Part shown: in pieces, positions 1 to 6,899 of the stretch
Layout: every line of letters starts with the position of its first letter
How positions within the stretch are numbered: position 1 is the first letter of the stretch
Assembly: GCA_023416545.1 (NCBI GenBank)
Contig: JAEZHO010000169.1
Coordinates: forward strand, 1-8,453
Length of the DNA stretch: 8,453 nucleotides
Source: Pseudomonadota bacterium
GTDB lineage: Bacteria; Pseudomonadota; Alphaproteobacteria; Rhizobiales; Rhizobiaceae
Direction: 5' to 3'
Translations under genes and position numbers: made by a program
Notes under the pieces: generated by a model
The model's input: the letters and a program-made list of their open reading frames with translations, nothing else
What the model was told of the DNA's origin: nothing
Databases searched by the model: none

Positions 1-23
1 GGCAGGTTTTCTGAATTGCTCAT
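1..23 (-). CDS. Possible start of a third gene of the minus-strand operon (partial)
   Basis: An ATG on the minus strand at 23-21 opens a frame that runs off the left edge and reads MSNSENLP. It lies 47 bases beyond the end of the dehydrogenase gene and in the same direction, so it could be the next gene of the catabolic operon. The purine-rich stretch just before it (AGAAGAAGA) is only a weak ribosome-binding site. Seven or eight residues are too few to assign a family. In related loci a sugar-acid dehydratase or an aldehyde dehydrogenase often follows, but that is inference from context. A second ATG nearby (36-34) stops after five codons. Confidence 0.35.
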
Positions 24-49
24 GTTCTTCTTCTCATGCGTGAAATAAG

Positions 50-77
50 GGACGGACGGTCAAAAGGCCGTCAGTCC
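50..77 (-). other. Stem-loop spanning the dehydrogenase stop codon
   Basis: GGAC at 50-53 pairs with GTCC at 74-77. After one mismatch, GACGG at 55-59 pairs with CCGTC at 68-72. A wobble pair and a C-G pair then close an AAAA loop at 62-65 (TTTT in the minus-strand transcript). The structure contains the stop codon at 71-73. On the minus strand it is followed by CTTATTTC rather than a clean T-run, so it is a poor intrinsic terminator. It may be an intercistronic stabiliser or a weak attenuator ahead of the next gene. Nothing else is visible between this gene and position 24. Confidence 0.4.
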
Positions 78-994
78 TCGAAAGCTTCGACACCCGTGCG
101 CCGCCCCAGCATGAATGCGTCGGCGACATGCACCAGCGGCGAGAAATCGGCGTCGATCAGGCTGTCACCGACTAGCGACACGAAGTGGCGGTAGAGGTTG
201 CGATATTCCTGATCTTCCTCGACGATCCGCGGTTCGCCGTCCACGATCAGCCGGCTGCCCCCATGGGTCAGCACCACCGGCCCTTCCTGCGTGTCGATGC
301 GGATGTCCCAGGTCTGCGGTCCGGTCTGCCGCCAGTCGAACTCCGCCTCGACCGGAACTCCCGAACCGGTCTCGAAGGCGAGCTTCGCTGCAATCGGCGC
401 GGCGCGGTTTTCCGGAAAGAACAGGTCGGAGCGCGTAAGGTGGAACGCCTCCGGCAGGATGCGGGTGACGATCGACAGCGCGTTGATGCCCGGGTCGAAG
501 ACGCCGAGCCCGCCGGGCTCCCAGATCCAGGCCTGGCCCGGATGCCAGTGGCGGACGTCTTCCTTCCACTCCACCACGACGCAGCAAAGCGTCCGGTGGG
601 CCAGAAGCGCCCTCGCCGGCTCCACCGCCGCCGCCTCGCGGGAATGCCAGGTGGCAAAGAGGCTGACGCCATTCGCCTTGGCGAGGGCCTCGAGCGCATG
701 GACCTCCGACAGCGTGGCGCCGGGCGGCTTCTCCAGCATGACGTGCTTGCCGGCGGAAAGCGCCGCGCGCGCCTGGGCGAAGCGCCCTTGCGGCGGCGTG
801 CAGAGGGAGACGGCATCCACCTCGACATCCGACGCCAGAAGCTCGTCTATGTCGTCGAACGACGCCACGCCCGGCAGCGTCGCATTGCGGCTCGCCACCG
901 CCACGAGTTCGATGCCGTCGGTCGCCTCGATCGCACCGAGATGCTGGTCCCTTGCGATCTTCCCGAGCCCGACGATGGCGAGGCGGATGGTCAT
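71..994 (-). CDS. Gfo/Idh/MocA-family sugar dehydrogenase, D-galactose/L-arabinose 1-dehydrogenase type
   Basis: This 307-residue protein probably oxidises the C1 hydroxyl of an aldose (D-galactose, L-arabinose or both) with NAD(P)+ to give the aldonolactone, in the cytoplasm. The N-terminus is a Rossmann fold: a hydrophobic strand, then the dinucleotide-binding GLGKIA at residues 9-14. The family motif EKPPGAT is at 88-94, with Lys89 as the usual catalytic lysine. The segment WHPGQAWIWEPGGLG (150-164) and the following DPGIN (167-171) are typical of the galactose/arabinose dehydrogenase branch. From memory, Asp167 and Asn171 correspond to an Asp/Asn pair implicated in catalysis in the Azospirillum brasilense arabinose enzyme. 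The length matches that branch (about 304-309). The ATG lies seven bases after the araD1 stop, so the two genes are very likely cotranscribed. Adjacency to AraD1 favours a pentose/hexose oxidative pathway over inositol or glucose oxidation. Family confidence is high; substrate confidence is moderate. Confidence 0.9.
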   Translation of the reverse strand: MTIRLAIVGLGKIARDQHLGAIEATDGIELVAVASRNATLPGVASFDDIDELLASDVEVDAVSLCTPPQGRFAQARAALSAGKHVMLEKPPGATLSEVHALEALAKANGVSLFATWHSREAAAVEPARALLAHRTLCCVVVEWKEDVRHWHPGQAWIWEPGGLGVFDPGINALSIVTRILPEAFHLTRSDLFFPENRAAPIAAKLAFETGSGVPVEAEFDWRQTGPQTWDIRIDTQEGPVVLTHGGSRLIVDGEPRIVEEDQEYRNLYRHFVSLVGDSLIDADFSPLVHVADAFMLGRRTGVEAFED

Positions 995-1001
995 CTCGGC
1001 C

Positions 1002-1991
1002 TCAGAGCTTGCGGACGGGGACGGAGGTGGAGGTGGCGACGGTCAACCGGTTGACCAGCGGCAGCTTGAAGGGCTCCGCGGAGATTTCGAAGACGTCGTT
1101 CGGCTCCGTCTTGATGCCTTCCGAGAAGGAGAGCGTCGCAGTGCCGAAGAAGTGGACGTGCAGGTCGCCTGGCCGCCGGAAGAGATCGTACTTGAAGTTG
1201 TGATGCTCGAGATTGGCGATCGAGTGGGACATGTTCGCCTCGCCCGAGACGAAGGGCTTTTCGAAGACGACCTCGTCTCCGCGCCGGATACGGGACGTTC
1301 CCTCGACGCTCTGCGGCAGGTCGCCGACGATCAGTTCCGCACCGAGCGCCGCCTGGCGGAGCTTGGAATGGGCGAGCCAGAGATAGTTGCCCTTCTCCGT
1401 CACATGGTCCGAGAACTCGTTGGCGAGACAGAAACCGAGACGATAGGGAATGCCGTCGGGGCCGATCAGGTAGATGCCTGCCAGTTCCGGCTCCTCGCCG
1501 CCGTCAAGCGCGAACCCCGGCGAGACGAGATCCTCGCCGGTGGCGCGCAACTGCGACCCGTCACCCTTGTAGAACCATTCCGGCTGCACGCCCTCCTGCC
1601 CTTCGGCCGGCTTGCCACCCTCCACGCCCATCTGGAACATGCGCATGGAATCGGTCGGCTTCTCGGCCGATTGCGCCGCCTTGTGCATCTTGTCGCGACC
1701 GTCGGCGGAGCCGAGATGCGTCAGGCCGGTTCCGGCCACGAAGAAATGCGCCGGATCGGGATGCGCGACGGGAAGACCGAGGCGGCCTTCGCTACGGGCA
1801 CGATCCAGGTCCACTTCCGCTCCATAGCCGAGCGCGTCGATCTTCTCGGCAAGCGACTGGCCTGCCTCGATGGCAGCTTTGGCCAGTTCATAGGTGGACG
1901 TGACGCCGCGGACAGTTCGCGCAGCCCCAACACCGTCCCACGCGACCACCACCTGGCTGTCGCCCTCACGTACCTGAAGAATTCGAAGCAT
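1002..1991 (-). CDS. araD1: AraD1/GguC family protein (FAH superfamily), probable 2-keto-3-deoxy-L-arabonate dehydratase
   Basis: The 329-residue protein belongs to the AraD1 (also GguC) family, part of the fumarylacetoacetate-hydrolase superfamily. Members have been linked to removal of water from 2-keto-3-deoxy-L-arabonate in the non-phosphorylative arabinose route; the older name GguC comes from a glucose/galactose uptake locus. Visible signatures are GTGLTHLGSADGRDKMH at 87-103, the acidic EPE at 167-169 and NEFSDH at 191-196, which fit the superfamily's Glu-x-Glu plus Asp metal site, and GDLHVHFFGTATLSF at 275-289, the position of the C-terminal GD-x-TGTP-like loop. No signal peptide is seen, so it is cytoplasmic. 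The ATG is preceded by AGAGGA at good distance. It is the first gene of the minus-strand operon, with a TTGACA promoter upstream and the dehydrogenase seven bases downstream. The exact reaction (dehydratase or other 2-keto acid chemistry) is inferred from family and context. Confidence 0.88.
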   Translation of the reverse strand: MLRILQVREGDSQVVVAWDGVGAARTVRGVTSTYELAKAAIEAGQSLAEKIDALGYGAEVDLDRARSEGRLGLPVAHPDPAHFFVAGTGLTHLGSADGRDKMHKAAQSAEKPTDSMRMFQMGVEGGKPAEGQEGVQPEWFYKGDGSQLRATGEDLVSPGFALDGGEEPELAGIYLIGPDGIPYRLGFCLANEFSDHVTEKGNYLWLAHSKLRQAALGAELIVGDLPQSVEGTSRIRRGDEVVFEKPFVSGEANMSHSIANLEHHNFKYDLFRRPGDLHVHFFGTATLSFSEGIKTEPNDVFEISAEPFKLPLVNRLTVATSTSVPVRKL

Positions 1992-2062
1992 GGATCCTCT
2001 ACCTGCGCATTCACGGATGCCGCCATGGCACCTCCCCGCACCACCGTCACAGATGGAACATT

Positions 2063-2074
2063 AATAGCACTATT
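2063..2074. promoter_or_regulatory. Operator-like dyad over the araD1 promoter
   Basis: AATAGCACTATT is a perfect 5+2+5 inverted repeat (AATAG, CA, CTATT). It overlaps the proposed minus-strand -10 element and ends just before the likely transcription start, the usual place for a repressor site. A degenerate copy that shares the following TGGA lies at 2186-2201 on the ytfQ side. The cognate protein is unknown; the GntR gene at 6900-7688 is the obvious candidate in this window. Confidence 0.45.
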
Positions 2075-2096
2075 GGAGGAAACGCGACCTTGTCAA
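2067..2096 (-). promoter_or_regulatory. Probable promoter of the araD1-dehydrogenase operon
   Basis: On the minus strand a consensus -35 TTGACA occupies 2096-2091. An 18-base spacer leads to TAGTGC at 2072-2067, or 17 bases lead to ATAGTG. This predicts a start near 2060 and a leader of roughly 70 bases before the araD1 ATG at 1991. The -35 is convincing and the -10 is weak, as expected for a regulated promoter. A housekeeping sigma factor is assumed. Confidence 0.5.
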
Positions 2097-2114
2097 GCAG
2101 AGCACAGAATATCA

Positions 2115-2129
2115 GGCTGTCTGACAACC
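2115..2129. promoter_or_regulatory. Imperfect dyad resembling a FadR-subfamily GntR operator
   Basis: GGCTGTCTGACAACC is a 15-base dyad with arms GGcTGTC and GACAaCC and one mismatched pair, centred on T2122. Its core TGTCTGACA fits the GT-nnn-AC pattern known for operators of FadR-subfamily GntR regulators. It lies about midway between the divergent operons, just upstream of the minus-strand -35. It is a reasonable site for the regulator encoded at the end of the plus-strand operon, but no second copy was found to support it. Confidence 0.4.
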
Positions 2130-2185
2130 CTCACAGAGACGCCTAATATTTCTGTTTGATTTCAATGATCTGAGTGGTAATTCAA

Positions 2186-2201
2186 AATAGCTTCTAATGG
2201 A
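2186..2201. promoter_or_regulatory. Second, degenerate copy of the operator-like sequence, ytfQ side
   Basis: AATAGCTTCTAATGGA resembles AATAGCACTATTGGA at 2063-2077. It shares AATAGC, then CTA-T-GGA, with one extra base in the centre and one substitution in the right arm. One copy near each divergent gene suggests a factor controlling both operons. I could not pick a convincing -35/-10 pair for ytfQ: TTGCAA at 2229-2234 and several AT-rich hexamers nearby are possible but weak. Confidence 0.3.
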
Positions 2202-2283
2202 CCCTGTTGGTGGAGCATCAAAAACGTCTTGCAAAAGTATGACAATATGCCAACTCTGTGTTGTCCATAGGCCATCATCTTCT

Positions 2284-2290
2284 GGGAGGA
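2284..2290 (+). promoter_or_regulatory. Ribosome-binding site that sets the ytfQ start
   Basis: GGGAGGA lies six bases before the ATG at 2297. The frame is open back to a GTG at 2258, but that start would put this site inside the coding region and add 13 residues in front of a clean signal peptide, so ATG 2297 is chosen. Confidence 0.85.
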
Positions 2291-2296
2291 TCTAAG

Positions 2297-3256
2297 ATGA
2301 AGAAGGCTCTCGCGGCGGTTACCGTCGCCTTTTCCGCATGCCTGGCATCCACCGTTTCCGCACAATCCCTGACCGTCGGCTTCTCGCAGATCGGCTCGGA
2401 ATCCGGCTGGCGCGCAGCCGAAACCACCGTCACCAAGCAGGAAGCGGAGAAGCGCGGCATCGACCTGAAATTCGCCGACGCGCAGCAGAAGCAGGAGAAC
2501 CAGATCAAGGCGATCCGGGGCTTCATCGCACAGGGCGTCGACGCCATCCTCGTCGCTCCCGTCGTGGCCACCGGCTGGGATGCCGTCCTCCAGGAAGCCA
2601 AGGAGGAGGAAATCCCGGTCATCCTGCTCGACCGGCAGATCGAGGCGCCCGAGGACCTCTACCTCACCGCCGTGACCTCCGACCAGGTCCATGAAGGCAA
2701 GGTCGCCGGCGACTGGCTGGTAAAGGAAGTCGGCGACAAGGACTGCAAGGTCGTCGAACTCCAGGGCACCACCGGTTCCTCGCCCGCCATCAACCGCAAG
2801 AAGGGCTTCGAGGAAGCCATCGCAGGCCACGCCAACATCAAGATCGCCCGCTCGCAGACGGGGGACTTCACCCGCACCAAGGGCAAGGAAGTGATGGAGA
2901 GCTTCATCAAGGCGGAAGGTGGCGGCAAGGACATCTGCGCCGTCTATGCCCATAACGACGACATGGCCGTCGGCGCCATCCAGGCGATCAAGGAGGCCGG
3001 CCTGAAGCCGGGCACGGAGATCAAGATCGTCTCGATCGACGCCGTGCCGGACATCTTCAAGGCGATGGCCGACGGGGAAGCCAATGCCACGGTGGAACTG
3101 ACGCCCAACATGGCGGGCCCGGCATTCGACGTCCTCGATGCCTACCTGAAGGACAAGAAGGAGCCGCCGAAGTGGATCCAGACGGAATCCAAGCTCTATA
3201 CCGCCGCGGACGACCCGATGAAGGTCTACGAGTCCAAGAAGGGCCTCGGCTACTGA
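2297..3256 (+). CDS. ytfQ: Periplasmic galactofuranose/arabinofuranose-binding protein YtfQ
   Basis: This is the 319-residue substrate-binding protein of a CUT2-type sugar ABC importer. It captures the sugar in the periplasm and delivers it to the YtfT/YjfF permeases. Residues 1-22 form a Sec signal peptide (MKK, a hydrophobic core, cleavage after VSA-22). The mature part follows E. coli YtfQ closely: LTVGFSQIGSESGWRAAET at 25-43, DAQQKQENQIKAIR at 61-74, VAPVVATGWD at 86-95, RSQTGDFTR at 185-193, YAHNDDM at 217-223 and VELTPNMAGPAFD at 266-278. Two cysteines (150 and 214) match the pair in the E. coli protein and may form a disulfide. E. coli YtfQ binds galactofuranose and arabinofuranose, and the ligand-contact segments look conserved, so furanose binding is likely; the adjacent catabolic genes suggest L-arabinose or D-galactose. 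It is the first gene of the plus-strand operon, with a strong ribosome-binding site. Confidence 0.95.
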   Translation: MKKALAAVTVAFSACLASTVSAQSLTVGFSQIGSESGWRAAETTVTKQEAEKRGIDLKFADAQQKQENQIKAIRGFIAQGVDAILVAPVVATGWDAVLQEAKEEEIPVILLDRQIEAPEDLYLTAVTSDQVHEGKVAGDWLVKEVGDKDCKVVELQGTTGSSPAINRKKGFEEAIAGHANIKIARSQTGDFTRTKGKEVMESFIKAEGGGKDICAVYAHNDDMAVGAIQAIKEAGLKPGTEIKIVSIDAVPDIFKAMADGEANATVELTPNMAGPAFDVLDAYLKDKKEPPKWIQTESKLYTAADDPMKVYESKKGLGY

Positions 3257-3263
3257 TCGAGCC

Positions 3264-3290
3264 GGAGAAGGCGCAAGTGGCGCCTCTTCC
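3264..3290 (+). other. First intercistronic stem-loop after ytfQ
   Basis: AGGCGC (3269-3274) and GCGCCT (3280-3285) form a perfect 6-bp stem around AAGTG. After one mismatch the stem extends through GGAG/TTCC with a G-T wobble. It begins eight bases after the ytfQ stop. No T-run follows, so it is not a classic terminator. Hairpins here commonly protect the binding-protein part of the message or cause partial termination. Confidence 0.55.
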
Positions 3291-3300
3291 CTGAACCAGA

Positions 3301-3330
3301 CGGCCGGAAACGCCCATGCGCTTCCGGCCG
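3301..3330 (+). other. Second, stronger intercistronic stem-loop before ytfR
   Basis: CGGCCGGAA (3301-3309) and TTCCGGCCG (3322-3330) are a perfect 9-bp inverted repeat. Past one A/C mismatch, CGC (3311-3313) pairs with GCG (3318-3320) around a CCAT loop. The sequence after it is GC-rich with no T-run. It ends 22 bases before the ytfR ATG and is placed to lower expression of the ATPase and permeases relative to the binding protein. Confidence 0.7.
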
Positions 3331-3352
3331 CAGGCCGCAGGACATCCCGCAC

Positions 3353-4873
3353 ATGGAACCCACTCCCCTTCTGGAAGCCCGCGCCATCGGCAAGAGCTTT
3401 CTCGGCATCACCGCCCTCGACAGCGTCGACTTCGCGCTGAGCCGCGGCGAGATCCACGCTCTGCTCGGCGAAAACGGCGCCGGCAAGTCGACGCTCATCA
3501 AGATACTGACCGGCGTCTACAGCGGCGACCGCGGCAGCGTGACCCTGGACGGGGAAAGGATCGAGCCCGGCAATGTCGCCGAGGCGCAGGCGCTCGGCAT
3601 CGGAACCGTCTACCAGGAGGTCAACCTCCTGGAGAACCTCACGGTTGCCGAAAACCTCTTTCTCGGCCGCCAGCCGCGCCGGTTCGGCCTTGTCGACAGG
3701 CGGGAAATGCGAAGGCGGGCCCGGGACCTCTTGGAGGGCTACGGCCTCGACATCGACGTGGACGCCCTCCTCTCTTCCTACTCCGTCGCGATCCGCCAGA
3801 TCATCGCCATCGCCCGCGCCGTGGACCTTTCGGGGAAGGTCCTGGTGCTGGACGAGCCAACGGCGAGCCTCGACGCCCACGAGGTCGAAATGGTCTTCGC
3901 CGTTCTGCGGCGCCTCCGCGCCCAGGGGCTCGGCATCATCATCATCACCCACTTCCTGAACCAGGTCTACGCCATCGCCGATCGGGTGACCGTCCTGCGC
4001 AACGGCCGCCTCGTGGGAAGCCGGGCGATCGCCGACCTGCCGCGCATGGAACTGATCTCGATGATGCTCGGCCGCGAACTCCAGCACATCACCCACGAGC
4101 ACCATGCGGTCGAAGCCACCGTCGACAGGGGCGAGGCGCCGATCCGCTTCTCCGGTTACGGAAGACGCGGCAGCGTCGCCCCCTTCGATCTCGACCTGCG
4201 GCCCGGAGAAGTCGTCGGCATTGCGGGACTGCTCGGGTCCGGCCGCACCGAGACCGCCTTCCTGCTCTTCGGCGTCGATGCGCCAGACAGCGGCACCGCG
4301 AGGATCGACGGCATGGAGGTCCGCATCGCCTCTCCCGAGACCGCCATCCGCCACGGCTTCGGCTTCTGCCCGGAGGAGCGCAAGACGGACGGCATCATCG
4401 GCGATTTCTCCGTGAGCGAGAACATCGCGCTCGCCCTGCAGGCAAGACAGGGGTGGTCGAGGCCCATCTCGCCGCGCGACCGGCGGAACCTGGCTGACGA
4501 ATACATAAGGTCGCTAGACATCCGGCCTCCCGATCCCGACCGTCCCATCAAGTTCCTTTCCGGCGGCAACCAGCAGAAGGCGATCCTTGCCCGCTGGCTC
4601 GCCACCCATCCGCGCCTGCTGATCCTCGACGAGCCGACCCGCGGCATCGATATCGGCGCCCACGCGGAAATCCTCAAGATGATCGAGAAGCTGTGCGCCG
4701 AAGGCATGTCGCTCGTGGTCATATCCTCCGAACTGGAGGAACTGACGGCCGTCGCGCACCGGGTCATCGTGCTTGCCGACCGACGCCATGTGGCGGAACT
4801 GACCGGCGAGGATATCACCGCCGACAACATCATGAAGGCAATCGCGGCGCCATCGCAGACGGAGGCCGCCTGA
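3353..4873 (+). CDS. ytfR: Galactofuranose ABC transporter ATP-binding protein YtfR (double nucleotide-binding domain)
   Basis: This 506-residue cytoplasmic ATPase drives the importer and carries two fused nucleotide-binding domains, as is normal for CUT2 sugar systems (about 500 residues). Domain 1 has Walker A GENGAGKST (39-47), the Q-loop at YQE (87-89), Walker B VLVLDEPT (163-170) and the H-loop His200, but its signature region, SSYSVAIRQ (141-149), is degenerate. Domain 2 has a degenerate Walker A, GLLGSGRTE (292-300, Arg in place of the catalytic Lys), an intact signature LSGGNQQK (402-409) and Walker B LLILDEPTRG (422-431), with ISSE where a His is usual. The intact Walker A of one half and the intact signature of the other would make one working ATP site, the known CUT2 asymmetry. 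The segment EVNLLENLTVAENLFLG (89-105) closely matches E. coli YtfR. Its stop overlaps the ytfT start by one base. AGGA at 3339-3342 lies a rather long ten bases before the ATG. Confidence 0.95.
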   Translation: MEPTPLLEARAIGKSFLGITALDSVDFALSRGEIHALLGENGAGKSTLIKILTGVYSGDRGSVTLDGERIEPGNVAEAQALGIGTVYQEVNLLENLTVAENLFLGRQPRRFGLVDRREMRRRARDLLEGYGLDIDVDALLSSYSVAIRQIIAIARAVDLSGKVLVLDEPTASLDAHEVEMVFAVLRRLRAQGLGIIIITHFLNQVYAIADRVTVLRNGRLVGSRAIADLPRMELISMMLGRELQHITHEHHAVEATVDRGEAPIRFSGYGRRGSVAPFDLDLRPGEVVGIAGLLGSGRTETAFLLFGVDAPDSGTARIDGMEVRIASPETAIRHGFGFCPEERKTDGIIGDFSVSENIALALQARQGWSRPISPRDRRNLADEYIRSLDIRPPDPDRPIKFLSGGNQQKAILARWLATHPRLLILDEPTRGIDIGAHAEILKMIEKLCAEGMSLVVISSELEELTAVAHRVIVLADRRHVAELTGEDITADNIMKAIAAPSQTEAA

Positions 4874-5901
4874 TGAACGCGCTGACCCGCCATCTGCGCC
4901 GTATCGCGCCGCAGCTTGCCGCGCTGACGATCATCATCGCGCTGATCACCATCCTGTCGCCGGGCTTCCTCGACGTCACCTTCCAGAACGGGCGCCTCTA
5001 CGGGAGCCTGGTGGACGTCATGGTGCGCGCCGCCCCCGTCGCGCTTTTGACGATCGGCATGACGCTGGTGATCGCGACCCGAGGCATCGACCTCTCGATC
5101 GGCGCCGTCATCGCCATCTGCGGCGCGGTCGCGGCGACCCTGATCAGCGACGGTCACTCCCTGGTGACCGTCATCGTCGTATCGCTCGCAGTCGGGCTGC
5201 TCTGCGGCTTCTGGAACGGCTTCCTCGTGGCCGTCCTCGACATCCAGCCGATCATCGCCACGCTGATCCTGATGGTGGCCGGCCGCGGCATCGCCCAGCT
5301 CGTCACCGAAGGCGTCATCCTGACCTTCAACAACGAGAGCTTCGCGGCGCTCGGCTCGGGAACCGTGTCCGGCGTGCCGATCCCGATCCTGATGTGGATG
5401 GGCGCGGCCGTCCTTGTCGGCCTTCTGGTGCGCCGCACGGCGCTCGGCTTCCTCATCGAGGCGACCGGCATCAACCGGCGGGCCGCCATGCTCGCCGGCA
5501 TCCGCGCCCGCTTCCTGCTCTTCTTCGTCTATGCGGTCTCCGGCATCATGGCGGCGGTGGCCGGCCTGATCGTCACCGCCGACATCCGCGGCGCCGACGC
5601 CAACAATGCCGGCCTCTGGCTGGAACTCGACGCCATCCTCGCCGTGGTGATCGGCGGCAATTCGCTGAACGGCGGCCGCTTCTCCATCCTCGGGGCGCTC
5701 ATCGGCGCGCTGATCATCCAGTCGATCAACACCGGCATCCTCGTCTCCGGCTTCCCGCCGGAATTCAACCTCGTCATCAAGTCGGGCATCATCATCCTGG
5801 TGCTGACGCTCCAGTCTCCCGCGGTCGCCACGCTGCTTGGCTTCCTGAAGCCGTCGCGGCGGACGGTCGAAACCGTGAAGGCGGAAAGGACGGCGCCGTG
5901 A
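4873..5901 (+). CDS. ytfT: Galactofuranose ABC transporter permease YtfT
   Basis: This 342-residue inner-membrane permease of the BPD_transp_2 (RbsC-like) family is one of the two different subunits that form the sugar channel. Several hydrophobic segments span most of residues 12-325. Hallmarks are IGMTLVIATRGIDLSIGAV (61-79), IQPIIATLILMVAGRGIAQ (124-142), ADIRGADANNAGLWLELDA (236-254) and GFPPEFN (293-299), all very close to E. coli YtfT. E. coli has IATGGIDLS where this protein has IATRGIDLS, so Arg70 is a small deviation. The frame is open further upstream inside ytfR, but ATG 4873 has GGAGG at 4861-4865, starts with the family's short positively charged N-terminus, and overlaps the ytfR stop (TGATG), which indicates translational coupling. 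The tail after residue 326 is charged and cytoplasmic. Confidence 0.95.
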   Translation: MNALTRHLRRIAPQLAALTIIIALITILSPGFLDVTFQNGRLYGSLVDVMVRAAPVALLTIGMTLVIATRGIDLSIGAVIAICGAVAATLISDGHSLVTVIVVSLAVGLLCGFWNGFLVAVLDIQPIIATLILMVAGRGIAQLVTEGVILTFNNESFAALGSGTVSGVPIPILMWMGAAVLVGLLVRRTALGFLIEATGINRRAAMLAGIRARFLLFFVYAVSGIMAAVAGLIVTADIRGADANNAGLWLELDAILAVVIGGNSLNGGRFSILGALIGALIIQSINTGILVSGFPPEFNLVIKSGIIILVLTLQSPAVATLLGFLKPSRRTVETVKAERTAP

Positions 5902-6899
5902 TCCATACCCGCAACCTCCCCTTCGTCGCGGCGCTCGCGATCTTCCTTCTCGCCTACCTCGCCTGCGTCCTGCAGTTTCCCAACATGCTGTCGACCCGCG
6001 TCATCGGCAATCTCCTAACCGACAACGCCTTCCTCGGCATCGCCGCGGTCGGCATGACCTTCGTGATCCTGTCTGGCGGCATCGACCTGTCGATCGGCTC
6101 GGTGATCGCATTCACCAGCGTCTTCGTCGCGGTCATGGTCGGCAGCCTCGGCGTCAACCCGCTCGTCGCCTTCGGGGCGGTGCTCGCCATCTCCACCACC
6201 TTCGGCGCCGCCATGGGGCTGATGATCCGCTTCCTGGCCATCCCGCCCTTCGTCGTCACGCTGGCCGGCATGTTCCTTGCCCGTGGCGTCGCCTATCTCA
6301 TCTCCACCCAATCGGTACCAATCTCCCACCCGGTGATCGACGCGATCCAGGGCTTCTATTTCCGCTTCCCCGGAGGCGGACGCCTGACCGCCATGGCCAT
6401 GCTGATGCTGGTCGTCTTCATCGTCGGCGCCTTCATCGCCGGGCGGACCCGGTTCGGCGCCAACGTCTACGCGATCGGCGGCAACCCGCAATCGGCCGAA
6501 CTCATGGGCGTGCCGATCGGCCGCACGACGATCGGCATCTACGCGCTGTCCGGTTTCCTCTCCGGCCTCGCCGGAATTGCCTACACGCTCTACACCTCGT
6601 CGGGCTACTCGCTCGCCACCGTCGGGGTTGAACTCGACGCCATCGCCGCGGTCGTGATCGGCGGGACCTTGCTCACCGGCGGCGCCGGGCTTGTCGCGGG
6701 AACGTTTGTCGGCATACTGATACAGGGGCTTATCCAGACCTATATCGTGTTCGACGGCACGCTGTCCTCCTGGTGGACGAAGATCGTGATCGGCATCCTG
6801 CTGTTCACCTTCATTGTCCTGCAGCGCGGCATTGTATGGTATTCGGATCGCAAGCTCGCCGAGGGGCGCCTGGCGGATGCGCGCCTGAAGGAGGCATGA
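5898..6899 (+). CDS. yjfF: Galactofuranose ABC transporter permease YjfF
   Basis: This is the second BPD_transp_2 permease, 333 residues, the partner of YtfT. The start is a GTG at 5898 that overlaps the ytfT stop by four bases (GTGA) and has AAAGGA at 5885-5890, seven bases upstream. The resulting N-terminus, MIHTRNLPF, lines up with MIKRNLPL of E. coli YjfF. Diagnostic segments are TDNAFLGIAAVGMTFVILSG (41-60) followed by GIDLSIGSVIAFT (61-73), TLAGMFLARGVAYL (121-134), the cytoplasmic coupling loop YAIGGNPQSAELMG (191-204), GVELDAIAAVVIGGTLLTGG (243-262) and FDGTLSSWWTKI (285-296). Multiple membrane segments run from about 8 to 312. The presence of both YtfT and YjfF, rather than one RbsC-like protein, is the mark of this transporter subfamily. 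Confidence 0.95.
   Translation: MIHTRNLPFVAALAIFLLAYLACVLQFPNMLSTRVIGNLLTDNAFLGIAAVGMTFVILSGGIDLSIGSVIAFTSVFVAVMVGSLGVNPLVAFGAVLAISTTFGAAMGLMIRFLAIPPFVVTLAGMFLARGVAYLISTQSVPISHPVIDAIQGFYFRFPGGGRLTAMAMLMLVVFIVGAFIAGRTRFGANVYAIGGNPQSAELMGVPIGRTTIGIYALSGFLSGLAGIAYTLYTSSGYSLATVGVELDAIAAVVIGGTLLTGGAGLVAGTFVGILIQGLIQTYIVFDGTLSSWWTKIVIGILLFTFIVLQRGIVWYSDRKLAEGRLADARLKEA
6888..6894 (+). promoter_or_regulatory. Ribosome-binding site supporting a TTG start for the GntR gene
   Basis: AAGGAGG is a near-perfect Shine-Dalgarno sequence inside the last yjfF codons, five bases before TTG 6900. A nearby ATG at 6896 stops after five codons and is too close to this site, so it cannot be the real start. Confidence 0.75.

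Noticed and set aside
291..2159. Long plus-strand open frame of 622 codons opposite the araD1 and dehydrogenase genes
   Set aside because: It is antisense to two clearly recognisable enzymes. Its translation is low-complexity and Arg/Ser/Ala-rich with no family resemblance, as expected from GC-rich codon bias.
2258..2296. GTG at 2258 as an alternative ytfQ start
   Set aside because: It would place the strong GGGAGGA site inside the gene and put extra residues before a normal signal peptide.
3264..3330. Reading the ytfQ-ytfR hairpins as a full terminator
   Set aside because: Neither stem is followed by a T-run, and the downstream genes have no separate promoter that I can see.
2162..4354. 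Minus-strand open frame of 730 codons opposite ytfQ and ytfR
   Set aside because: Its product is Asp/Gly/Val-rich shadow sequence without motifs, antisense to two well-conserved transporter genes and across the intercistronic hairpins.
4156..5157. Minus-strand open frame opposite ytfR and ytfT
   Set aside because: Shadow of the real genes; no recognisable domain and no plausible ribosome-binding site context.
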